Positions 1-7,489 of a DNA stretch of 44,698 nucleotides are shown here, piece by piece (the stretch's first letter is position 1; each line of letters begins with the position of its first letter). The translations under genes and the position numbers were made by a program. This stretch comes from a virus, in the IMG/VR virus record IMGVR_UViG_3300043395_000523, positions 1 through 44,698 of that record; one strand, 5' to 3'. The notes under the pieces are model-generated. The model worked only from the letters and a program-made list of their open reading frames with translations. It was not told where the DNA came from and did no database searches.

Positions 1-1210
1 CTGGTTCACAAAATGTTTTATCTTTTGCTTCTTCGTTCTTTTTCAACTCTTCTTCGGAATATCTTTCTTCATCACCCTCTATAATCATTCCTGCACCTGC
101 AGAACCCGGCCTTTTCGCCATTTCCATACCTAAACACCCCTCGTAGTGTGCACCGTCTAAAGTACCAATAAAATCGTTCATAGGATTAGTGATTTCTTGT
201 TGTCCTTTACCATCACCTTTTGATGAAGCATATACATCTGCAATGTTTACTGCTAAATAACCACCTCTCTTAATCGTAGGCCAAACATTAGCTATAGTCT
301 TATGTAAAAAGTTAGTATTCCAATCATCAATTGTCTTATATCTTACCCAACTTTGAGTATCATCATATGAATACCTTTCTACATTAAAATATGGAGGCGA
401 ACTGAATACAATATCAAAGTATTCTTTATATTCACTTAAATCCAAATCCTCTGCCGGTGATTCATAAAATGTTGATTTCTTTTCTGTTTCAAAGAATCCA
501 TTATTCTTTTCATAGAAATCTGCTTGTTGTCTATAAATTGGATGATTTTCTTTACGAGGGTCAATACCTACATAATGTTCACCATATTCTGATGCATAAA
601 ATCCACACAATCTATCACCCCATCCAGCAGAAATATCTAATACATTCTTTGCTTGAACGAAGTCATATAATGCCTTTGCAACGTTTGGTTTAAATTGGGA
701 ACAAATGTATTTTCGTAAGGATAGACAAGTTCTTAATGTAGTATTACTCACTTCATCAAATTTTAAAGTGTACATACCACCCATAAGTGAGAACATAAAA
801 TCAGGATTATTCCAAGTTCTATAAGGCCCAGGTGAAACTGTGCCATCTACACTCCATCGATTTGCTTGTTGAAAATAATTTGAGGCAGGATTGCCAGTGT
901 TTAATCTTCTAACGAATTGTTGTTTACCTTGAAACTCAAAAGGATAACGAGATTCAGATGCCTTTCGTGGCACCCACGGACCTTCGGTAAATAATTCGTG
1001 CCATCGAATACCTTTTAGTTTAAGATATTCATTTCTTGCTTCTTCTTCGGAAATTGGAGCATATGGGATTTCGTATGTTGCGGCAACCTTTGCAAGAGAT
1101 TCTTTTACATCTTCTCTATCGAAAGTTTTCTTAATATACTCCCATTCTTCATTACCGATAAAGAGATACGGAGTCATTCCGTAAAACTTATCAAAGTATT
1201 CTAAATACAT
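1..1210 (-). CDS. DNA methyltransferase (C-terminus runs off the window)
   Basis: Open from an ATG at 1210 to the window edge with no stop, so at least 403 residues and incomplete at the C-terminus. Around residues 190-205 it reads VLDISAGWGDRLCGFYAS, the glycine-rich SAM-binding motif I, followed by GIDP as the acidic motif II. Near residues 268-274 FSSPPYF is the catalytic motif IV; an SPPY core is classically found in N4-cytosine amino-methyltransferases, so target base N4-cytosine is inferred, N6-adenine is possible. The first ~150 residues show no domain I recognise and may be for target recognition or a phage-specific extension. A Bacteroidota-type promoter (1235-1266) sits just upstream, so the gene probably has its own transcript. 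No restriction endonuclease is seen beside it, consistent with an orphan phage enzyme. Confidence 0.85.
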   Translation of the reverse strand, partial: MYLEYFDKFYGMTPYLFIGNEEWEYIKKTFDREDVKESLAKVAATYEIPYAPISEEEARNEYLKLKGIRWHELFTEGPWVPRKASESRYPFEFQGKQQFVRRLNTGNPASNYFQQANRWSVDGTVSPGPYRTWNNPDFMFSLMGGMYTLKFDEVSNTTLRTCLSLRKYICSQFKPNVAKALYDFVQAKNVLDISAGWGDRLCGFYASEYGEHYVGIDPRKENHPIYRQQADFYEKNNGFFETEKKSTFYESPAEDLDLSEYKEYFDIVFSSPPYFNVERYSYDDTQSWVRYKTIDDWNTNFLHKTIANVWPTIKRGGYLAVNIADVYASSKGDGKGQQEITNPMNDFIGTLDGAHYEGCLGMEMAKRPGSAGAGMIIEGDEERYSEEELKKNEEAKDKTFCEP

Positions 1211-1234
1211 AACCTTTTATTCTTTTATATTTTA

Positions 1235-1266
1235 CAAATATACGAAAAATATTTCGTATTTCCAAA
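1235..1266 (-). promoter_or_regulatory. Bacteroidota-type promoter P1 (before methyltransferase)
   Basis: On the minus strand TTTG (1266-1263) is followed by exactly 20 nt and TATATTTG (1242-1235), matching the known Bacteroidota sigma-70 consensus (-33 TTTG, -7 TAnnTTTG). It lies between the stop of the HTH gene and the ATG at 1210. Confidence 0.75.
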
Positions 1267-1452
1267 TTAAATATGTGTCCATGTGTGACGTTTTACAATT
1301 TCTTCAACATTCCACTTACTTACTTTGAAATTTCTAGCTATAACGTTAGTAGAGAACCCCTGTTTAAAGAGTTCTCTTATTATCCTAACTTGTTCGTTTG
1401 TGAGTTTTGCTTTTGGATGGTTTTCACCACACCTTTTATTTGATACACTCAT
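1267..1452 (-). CDS. Small helix-turn-helix protein resembling the C-terminal part of HNH homing endonucleases
   Basis: A 61-residue protein. After a CGENHPKAKLT segment it has a helix-turn-helix pattern (IIRELFKQGFSTNVIARNF, then VSKWNVEEIVKR) ending HTWTHI. This architecture is typical of the DNA-binding tail following the nuclease in phage HNH/NUMOD homing endonucleases, but no HNH nuclease residues are present. It is therefore either a free-standing DNA-binding protein or the remnant of a homing endonuclease. Its ATG lies inside the 3' end of the thioredoxin gene (17 nt overlap), which suggests translational coupling. The DNA-binding assignment is a family inference; the target is unknown. 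Confidence 0.7.
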   Translation of the reverse strand: MSVSNKRCGENHPKAKLTNEQVRIIRELFKQGFSTNVIARNFKVSKWNVEEIVKRHTWTHI

Positions 1453-1699
1453 TTAATGCGTTTACATATGCCATTTTTGAAGATGCTCCGGTAAATCTTT
1501 CAACCTCCTTACCATCTTTTTCAATTATAACTGTCGGTACTGAACGTATTCCGTATTGTGTTGCTTCGTTGAATGCAACATCCACATCATAATCTATAAA
1601 ACTAACACTTGGGAATTGTCCCTTAATTTCATTTATCACCGGTGCCAATGCTCTACATGGACCACACCATGCTGCTGAAAATTTCTTTACTGTTACCAT
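1436..1699 (-). CDS. Thioredoxin
   Basis: An 87-residue thioredoxin-fold protein, shorter than the usual ~105 residues. The active site WCGPC occurs at residues 11-15 and the cis-proline loop SVPT around residue 54. It follows the ribonucleotide reductase large subunit by about 24 nt, so its likely role is to re-reduce the C-terminal cysteine pair of NrdA after each catalytic cycle, as phage T4 NrdC does. The protein is cytoplasmic (no signal peptide). The WCGPC motif favours thioredoxin over glutaredoxin (CPYC-type). Its 3' end overlaps the next gene's start by 17 nt. Confidence 0.92.
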   Translation of the reverse strand: MVTVKKFSAAWCGPCRALAPVINEIKGQFPSVSFIDYDVDVAFNEATQYGIRSVPTVIIEKDGKEVERFTGASSKMAYVNALNECIK

Positions 1700-1723
1700 T
1701 TTGTTGTTTTCCTTTTTGTTTGT

Positions 1724-3505
1724 TTATCCTTCGCAACTTAAACATTCTGGGTCCATTGCTTTTGTTGCAATATCACCTCTTAATACTGATTCGGTTCTCA
1801 TATAATATAGAGTTTTAACACCTTGTTTCCAAGCCTCTAATGTTACTTGATTTATCCATTTTGGTTCTGCGATTGCAGGGAATGCTAAGTTTAACGAAAC
1901 TGCTTGGTCAATATATTGTTGTCTGATACCTGCTTGTCTTACTAAATCTAATTGATTGATTTCTTTGAATGTTTTGAATACATCTTTAACAGCAAATGTT
2001 TTATGTCTATCTTCATCGATTACCTCTGAACATAATACTACTTTACCATTTACGAAACACCAATTATCTAATTCAGATATATCTTGTATAGAACCACCAT
2101 CTGCAAGAATCTTATCCCAAGTTTCTTTTGTGTTGATTCCGGCTTTCTTTAATACCTTTTCCAATTCAGCGTTTCTTCTAATGAAAGTACCTTTTGATGT
2201 TTGTTCCGTAAATACGTTGGCTGCCCAAGGCTCAATACCAGAACTTACATCACCACTTAATTTAGAGTTAGAAACTGTTGGTGCGATTGCTCTTAGGTGA
2301 GTATTACGGAATCCACTATCTTTACACCATAATGGTTCACCCAATTCAGATGCCATATCTCTACTTGCTTGTTCCGATTCGATTTTCATTTGAGAGAAAA
2401 TCTTACGAGTTTCAAATTGAGCGGTCATACCTTCAAATGGAATACCTCTTTGTTGTAAATAAGTGTGCCATCCTAATACACCTAATCCTAATGCTCTACC
2501 TTTTTCTGCTGCACGAACTGAATTTTCAAATCCTTTCATATTCTTAGCCTTTTGGATGAACTCTGAAAGAACTCCATCTAAGAACCAAGTTGATGTATAA
2601 ATTAAATCCGTATCTTTCCACTCATCATATTTTGCTAAGTTTAAAGAACTTAAACAACAAACAAATGAATGTGATTCATCGGTATGTAAAACAATTTCAG
2701 AACAGATATTGGTCATAAACACCTTCAATCCATTTTGTTTATACATTGGTGGATTTTGTTTGTTTACATTCCCCTTAAACATAATATAAGGTTCACCTGT
2801 TGCTTTTCTTTTTTGTAAAAGTTTACCCCACTTTCTTCTTGCTTCTTCATCACCATCTTGTAACTTTCTCATAAACTTATCACCAACCACTGCACATTGG
2901 TGCATATTCAAACATTGACGATTAACATCACCTTTCGGTTCTCTAATCTCTAACCATTGTTCAAAATCTTTATGTTCGATGTTTAAGTTTACTGATGCTG
3001 CTCCTCTTCTAACTGAACCCTGATTTGTTGCAAGGATAGTAGAATCGTATATCTTAGCAAATGGTATTACACCATCTGATGTTCCATTACCTGTAATTGG
3101 TGAACCTGCTGGTCTGATTTGGTTTATACCAATACCAACACCACCACCATGTTTTGCAAGTAACATCAACTCTAAGTTTTTGTTACCAATATCGAAAATG
3201 GAATCCGCTACATCAATACCAAAACAAGATATAGGTAAACCTCTATCCGTACCTGTATTTGATAATACCGGAGTTGCCAAACATAACCAACCACGCCAGA
3301 TGTAATCGAAAAATTTTGATGCTAATTGTGGTTTATTCAAACGTTGTGCTACTTTTGTAGATACTCTCCAATATGCATCTTTGGGAGTTTCACCAGGAAG
3401 TAAGTAACCTTTGGATATAGTTTTAACATATACCTCCGTATTACCCCATTCTGGGAAATCAACACCCAATTCCCAACCTAAGTCTTCTGCGTAATTTTTT
3501 GCCAT
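1724..3505 (-). CDS. nrdA: Ribonucleoside-diphosphate reductase, large (alpha) subunit, class I
   Basis: Reduces ribonucleoside diphosphates to deoxyribonucleotides with NrdB, supplying dNTPs for phage replication. Residues visible at expected places: Cys94 in ISCFG, then Asn266/Cys268/Glu270 in NICSEI (radical cysteine and its acid/base partners), Cys283 in VCCLSSLNL (second redox cysteine), a YYMRT tyrosine pair for radical transfer near the C-terminus, and a terminal CLSC that shuttles electrons to thioredoxin. At 593 residues it is much shorter than E. coli NrdA (761) and begins right at the catalytic core, so it lacks an N-terminal ATP cone and probably escapes dATP feedback inhibition (inference). 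It sits 16 nt after nrdB and 24 nt before thioredoxin: one operon. Confidence 0.96.
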   Translation of the reverse strand: MAKNYAEDLGWELGVDFPEWGNTEVYVKTISKGYLLPGETPKDAYWRVSTKVAQRLNKPQLASKFFDYIWRGWLCLATPVLSNTGTDRGLPISCFGIDVADSIFDIGNKNLELMLLAKHGGGVGIGINQIRPAGSPITGNGTSDGVIPFAKIYDSTILATNQGSVRRGAASVNLNIEHKDFEQWLEIREPKGDVNRQCLNMHQCAVVGDKFMRKLQDGDEEARRKWGKLLQKRKATGEPYIMFKGNVNKQNPPMYKQNGLKVFMTNICSEIVLHTDESHSFVCCLSSLNLAKYDEWKDTDLIYTSTWFLDGVLSEFIQKAKNMKGFENSVRAAEKGRALGLGVLGWHTYLQQRGIPFEGMTAQFETRKIFSQMKIESEQASRDMASELGEPLWCKDSGFRNTHLRAIAPTVSNSKLSGDVSSGIEPWAANVFTEQTSKGTFIRRNAELEKVLKKAGINTKETWDKILADGGSIQDISELDNWCFVNGKVVLCSEVIDEDRHKTFAVKDVFKTFKEINQLDLVRQAGIRQQYIDQAVSLNLAFPAIAEPKWINQVTLEAWKQGVKTLYYMRTESVLRGDIATKAMDPECLSCEG

Positions 3506-3521
3506 AATTTTTTTCTAATTT

Positions 3522-4535
3522 TTAAAATATATCACCCCAATCTTCACCTTCTCCGGCTTTTGAATAATCAGTTGGTCTGATTGCGAAGAAGTCGGTGTGT
3601 GTAACACCTCCAGTTAGGTGATAGAACCAATCTAATTCAGATGCTTTTGTATCATCAAACTCAAAATAGTCATCACCACCAGGAATTGGATTGTATCCCA
3701 ATTCTCCTAATTTTTCATTAACTCTTTTTGTAATAAATTCTTTTAGGTCATCTTTTTTAAGATTTTCCAAATCACCCATTTCAAAAATTTTATCAATGTA
3801 TTTGTGTTCTAAATCTATAATGATTTTAGCTGCTGTGTAAATATCCTCTTTTGCTTCTTCTAACAATTCAGGAAACTCTTCACACATATGTCTGAATAAT
3901 TGACATCCCATTTTTGAATGTAGAGATTCATCTCTTACACTCCATTTCATTTGTTGTCCAATTCCTTTCAATAAGTTTCTCATTTGGAATGAGTAAAGAA
4001 CTGCAAATGATGAATATAGTGCAACTCCCTCTGCGAATGCAGAAAAGATTGCCAAACTTCTTGCTACTTCGATTCTGGCTTTATGATTTTTATCTAAATC
4101 ATTTGGAGTCCAATCGGCAGTTGTGTTAGTTAGAAGTTCGAAACGTGCTTTCATTGTTTCATCATGTAAGAACCCTTCGAAATCTTCTAATCCTAACGTT
4201 TCATTTAAATAAGAGTATGCGATTGAATGTATAGTTTCTTGAGAACCAAACGCCATAGCCATTTGTCTGATTTCATGTTTCGGAAACCATTTTGTAACCA
4301 TACCAGTCCAATAATCAGATACTGCACATTCGGTTTGAGCGAAACCTAAAAGAATATTACCTACTAAATGTTTTTCAGATTCAGTAAGATTTTCGTTCCA
4401 ATCCTTAACATCACCTTGCATTGGTATTTCAGTATGTAACCAAAATGCTTGCATTTGTTTTAACCAACCTTCGGTATAATATTCTGGATATTCAAATGGT
4501 TTGAAAGGAACTCTTTCAGTAAATAATTTGCTCAT
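3522..4535 (-). CDS. nrdB: Ribonucleoside-diphosphate reductase, small (beta) subunit, class I
   Basis: Carries the metal centre and tyrosyl radical for NrdA. By motif alignment the metal ligands are Glu69 (TEC), Glu100 and His103 (in SQETIHS), Glu169 (FAEGVALYSSF), and Glu203 and His206 (RDESLHS); Tyr107 occupies the radical tyrosine position (ETIHSIAY). The first ligand is Asp in E. coli (Asp84) but appears to be Glu here, as in some other class I subgroups. Length 337 is normal. It is followed by nrdA after 16 nt and preceded by the histone-like gene after 13 nt. Cytoplasmic; forms the alpha/beta complex. Confidence 0.95.
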   Translation of the reverse strand: MSKLFTERVPFKPFEYPEYYTEGWLKQMQAFWLHTEIPMQGDVKDWNENLTESEKHLVGNILLGFAQTECAVSDYWTGMVTKWFPKHEIRQMAMAFGSQETIHSIAYSYLNETLGLEDFEGFLHDETMKARFELLTNTTADWTPNDLDKNHKARIEVARSLAIFSAFAEGVALYSSFAVLYSFQMRNLLKGIGQQMKWSVRDESLHSKMGCQLFRHMCEEFPELLEEAKEDIYTAAKIIIDLEHKYIDKIFEMGDLENLKKDDLKEFITKRVNEKLGELGYNPIPGGDDYFEFDDTKASELDWFYHLTGGVTHTDFFAIRPTDYSKAGEGEDWGDIF

Positions 4536-4548
4536 CTTTCGTAACTTT

Positions 4549-4719
4549 TTATTTATTTTCTTCTACTGATTGTTTTCTATATTCTGTAATTAATTTTTTT
4601 AATTCACCGATTGCTTTTCTTGCTCTCGATTTTGCTGCCTTAGTTGACCCGTTGTGTTCTGCTTCGAATTGAGTGAATAAATCTTTCATTTGTTCGAATA
4701 AATCTTGTGAATTTGCCAT
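4549..4719 (-). CDS. Histone H1-like (Hc1-type) DNA-binding protein
   Basis: A 56-residue, lysine-rich, helical protein. The core GSTKAAKSRARKAIGELKKL, followed by an EYRK segment, closely resembles the small histone H1/Hc1-like proteins common in Bacteroidota chromosomes, which have a GTRARKAS..LEKL..EFRK pattern. Those bind DNA non-specifically and compact it. I chose the ATG at 4719; the frame also extends to a TTG at 4749, but that start would lie inside the leader stem-loop. It heads the RNR operon (13 nt before nrdB). A role in compacting phage or host DNA, or in regulation, is inferred. Probably acquired from a host. Confidence 0.72.
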   Translation of the reverse strand: MANSQDLFEQMKDLFTQFEAEHNGSTKAAKSRARKAIGELKKLITEYRKQSVEENK

Positions 4720-4740
4720 AAAATGTTTTTGGTTTAAAAT

Positions 4741-4783
4741 GTTATACAAAATACCAACCTAAAGATGTGTTGGTGAGTATAAC
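4741..4783 (-). promoter_or_regulatory. Interrupted inverted repeat in leader of histone-like/RNR operon
   Basis: Two nested inverted repeats: gttatac (4741-4747) with gtataac (4777-4783), and inside it accaac (4753-4758) with gttggt (4769-4774), enclosing a 10-nt loop. It ends 22 nt before the ATG at 4719, so it could be an operator or an RNA stem-loop in the 5' leader. There is no T-run, so a terminator is unlikely. Confidence 0.45.
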
Positions 4784-4882
4784 TATTGTATATATTAAAA
4801 AACGAAATGGAAAATTCAAACTTTTTTTTTCTTTTTTCATTATCCCATACTAACCAAAACGGAACACTTTATTATAATAGAT

Positions 4883-6241
4883 TTAGCCCATATTTTCCAC
4901 ATACTTCTTGTGGAGAAGTTGTTTTTGAACTAATTGTCCACTTGCTGCTTCTTTTGTTGCCATAATACCATCTGATGATTGAGCATCATATACTTCAATC
5001 CATCCAGTATTAGTATCCATCTTACAAGGGAACGTTAAACCATCTGGTCCAAATCGATTTTTCATAATATGAGCCCTTGCAGTATTATTCAATTTATCTT
5101 TTGATTTTCTACTCCAACTCATAATAAAATCCGCATTCATTACCTTTGCATATGAATCCGCAATCTTATCTGCTTCAATTACATCTGAATCAATCGCAGA
5201 ACGATTCGTTTGTGATGCTGTCCATACGGGAATTCCTAATTCACCACCCATACCTCTCAAATCGATATACACCCCACCTTGTTCGGCGTAAGTAGAATCG
5301 GTTTTGTTGGAATGTGATAATAATAAATCCGCGTAATCAACAATAATCAAATCAGGTTTATTACCTGCTGCTATCATTTTCTCAATATGTAATTGTAATT
5401 TTTTAACTGTCACACCTTTTGGTGGATAGTATTTGATAAGAAGTTTTCCCGATAAGGATTTGATTTTATGTCTAACTTCATCTCTTCTATCTTTTAAATC
5501 GGCAGAAGGAATATGTGAAAAGACAGTATCATATCGAGCACCTACATAGTGTTCTGATAATTCCATTGTATAATGGACAACACTCAATCCTTGTTTTACT
5601 GCGGCTGCACCTAATGCTGTTAAAATCCAAGTCTTACCAACACCTGATGGTGCAACTACCACTCCCAATTCACCAGGGCCTAAACCTCCATCCATTAAAT
5701 CGGTGATAGGTTTCCAATCCGTTGGGACAGTATCACGTTTAACATCCGTTGCACGGTCTTCGTAATCCAATATGTAATCGTGTCCTAAATCATTTTCAAC
5801 CCCAACTTTCATAGCCTTATCAACCAAATCTTTGATTTTATCAAAGTTACCTGCCTTTAATAAATCAACTGATTGTAAGATTACTTGTTTTAAGTTTTGG
5901 TTTTTACAAAATGATGAAAATTCATTTTTAATGTAATCTGAATCCGTATTACCTACTTGTGTGTAAACGTGTCTTAATTGGTCAATAATAGTGGTTTGTA
6001 ACCCTTTATTTTCTAATTTTGATATCTTTACCTTAAACACATCTAATGATGGGGATTTTCGGTATTCAGCGTGGTGATTAAGTATTTCACTTACTATCCA
6101 CTTATTAGCATCAGACTCAAAAAACTTCGGTGTAATTATTTCCGAAATTTGGTCTAAGAATTTTTCATCAGTTAATAATGCAGATACAACTTTTGATTGA
6201 AAGGATTGACCATACTTCGCTAAGTTGTCTATCTCTTGCAT
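4883..6241 (-). CDS. Replicative DNA helicase (DnaB / T4 gp41-like)
   Basis: Ring helicase that unwinds DNA ahead of the replication fork using NTP hydrolysis. The first ~150 residues are an alpha-helical N-terminal domain; the RecA-like core follows. Walker A is APSGVGKT (197-204), Walker B LIIVDYADLL (about 298-307), motif H3/H4 TASQTNR (341-347), and MKNRFG near residue 396 supplies the arginine finger typical of the DnaB family. Length 452 matches DnaB/gp41. Its ATG overlaps the stop of the preceding 56-residue gene (TAATG), so translation is probably coupled. It closes the recombination/replication gene group; the histone-like gene follows after a 163-nt gap. Confidence 0.93.
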   Translation of the reverse strand: MQEIDNLAKYGQSFQSKVVSALLTDEKFLDQISEIITPKFFESDANKWIVSEILNHHAEYRKSPSLDVFKVKISKLENKGLQTTIIDQLRHVYTQVGNTDSDYIKNEFSSFCKNQNLKQVILQSVDLLKAGNFDKIKDLVDKAMKVGVENDLGHDYILDYEDRATDVKRDTVPTDWKPITDLMDGGLGPGELGVVVAPSGVGKTWILTALGAAAVKQGLSVVHYTMELSEHYVGARYDTVFSHIPSADLKDRRDEVRHKIKSLSGKLLIKYYPPKGVTVKKLQLHIEKMIAAGNKPDLIIVDYADLLLSHSNKTDSTYAEQGGVYIDLRGMGGELGIPVWTASQTNRSAIDSDVIEADKIADSYAKVMNADFIMSWSRKSKDKLNNTARAHIMKNRFGPDGLTFPCKMDTNTGWIEVYDAQSSDGIMATKEAASGQLVQKQLLHKKYVENMG

Positions 6242-6411
6242 TATTCTTCTCCTTTAATTTTAGGTTTACGAGTTGCTAATTTCCACTCTGATTTTGGAAT
6301 GAATTTCCAATAACCACCATTTACTCTTTCATCCGCTTCAATATTGTTTACTCTACGGATTTCATCTAATTCGTAACCTTTGGCCACTTTGATACACTTA
6401 ATACACTTCAT
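6241..6411 (-). CDS. Small CxxC protein, unknown function
   Basis: A 56-residue open frame (ATG at 6411, TAA at 6241-6243) between the 5' nuclease and the helicase. It begins MKCIKCIK, so it has one CxxC pair near the N-terminus, followed by a mixed charged region and a basic C-terminus (KLATRKPKIKGEE). One CxxC is not enough for a zinc ribbon on its own; it might bind metal as a dimer. The stop overlaps the helicase ATG as TAATG, which supports it being a translated gene. No function can be assigned; the context suggests a helper in replication. Confidence 0.65.
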   Translation of the reverse strand: MKCIKCIKVAKGYELDEIRRVNNIEADERVNGGYWKFIPKSEWKLATRKPKIKGEE

Positions 6412-6434
6412 AGTTTTTCTCCATGTTTAAATTG

Positions 6435-7478
6435 TTATTTAATAATAATATTACCGAATGTTCCTTTTAACCAATCATTCAAATCACCAAATGCGTTCGT
6501 TACTTTATATTTCAAACAAACTTTCATAAAATCTAATTTGTTAAGTGGATTTACGGGCTCGTTAAATTTTTCTAATATTTGCATCTTAATGATTCCACTA
6601 ATATCGGGGTCTTTTAGTTGCATAAGTTCGTGATTCATTCGAACCTGTTTTTCTGATTCTAAAATATCGTTGTATATTTTGATTTTACCCTTCTTTTCTT
6701 CACATAGTCGTAGTAAATCATCAACATCCAATTCGACATCCTCAGCGAGTTCAGGAAACCTCTTTACAAGGGTTTTAATACCACACCCATTAACACCAGG
6801 AATATTATCTGATTTATCACCATCTAATATACGATACATTAATAAGTTTTTGGATTCTAAACCAAACTCTTCTTTGATTGCTTTTTTATTATAAATTTTC
6901 TTCTTAGTAGGAGACCAAACGATGGTCTTGTCATTTACCAATTGTAGGAAATCCTTATCGGTTGACATTACCACCGCTTGTTCATCCTCTTTAAGAAGTT
7001 GAGTGGTGATATAAGCCATAACATCATCTGCTTCAACACCATCATAAATCATAGTGGTTACTGGTAGTTGATGTAACATTTCTGCTAACCAAACGAATTG
7101 TCTCTTCATTGATTCACGTTCATCTTCAACGTTCATCATTTCAGCGTATTGACGATTCACTCTTAATTTGTTAGGGTCTCTATCTGCCTTATATCCACTA
7201 AATCGTTTTTTACGATTAGCCGAACCACCCTTACCATCGAAAACTACAATAACACGAGTTGGTTGAGTTTGACGTATTGCGTAACCTATTGATTTTAATA
7301 CACCCGTTACACCAGCAACGTGGTCACCGTCATCATTCATTGTGGGAATAGATGACCAGCAACGGATGAATGTGTTTAATCCATCAATTATAAGAACTCT
7401 CGAGTTTTTCGTTTTGGTAGAATTACTCGTATGTTCTTGCTCTACCGATTCTAAAATGTTTTTGTATATTGCTTTCAA
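6435..7478 (-). CDS. 5'-3' exonuclease / flap endonuclease (T4 RNase H-like, FEN family)
   Basis: Removes RNA primers and 5' flaps during lagging-strand synthesis. The family acidic residues are visible: Asp32 (LIIDGLN), Asp81 (VVFDGKGG), Glu149/Asp151/Asp152 (GVEADDVMA), Asp174/Asp176 (STDKDFLQL), then the helix-3-turn-helix DNA-binding region GDKSDNIPGVNGCGIKTL (about 220-237). Length 347 is normal for the group. There is no ATG before the first catalytic motif; the frame starts at a TTG (7478) with an in-frame TGA upstream, so the start must be TTG or another non-ATG codon. It follows the recombinase gene by 11 nt. Confidence 0.9.
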   Translation of the reverse strand: MKAIYKNILESVEQEHTSNSTKTKNSRVLIIDGLNTFIRCWSSIPTMNDDGDHVAGVTGVLKSIGYAIRQTQPTRVIVVFDGKGGSANRKKRFSGYKADRDPNKLRVNRQYAEMMNVEDERESMKRQFVWLAEMLHQLPVTTMIYDGVEADDVMAYITTQLLKEDEQAVVMSTDKDFLQLVNDKTIVWSPTKKKIYNKKAIKEEFGLESKNLLMYRILDGDKSDNIPGVNGCGIKTLVKRFPELAEDVELDVDDLLRLCEEKKGKIKIYNDILESEKQVRMNHELMQLKDPDISGIIKMQILEKFNEPVNPLNKLDFMKVCLKYKVTNAFGDLNDWLKGTFGNIIIK

Positions 7479-7489
7479 TGCCTTTGTTT

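Noticed and set aside
457-693. Plus-strand open frame of 78 codons
   Set aside because: Antisense to the methyltransferase, which has clear motifs; Tyr/His/Ile-rich composition typical of a reverse-frame shadow.
1956-2547. Two plus-strand open frames over nrdA
   Set aside because: Lie opposite strongly conserved RNR sequence; no motif or ribosome site.
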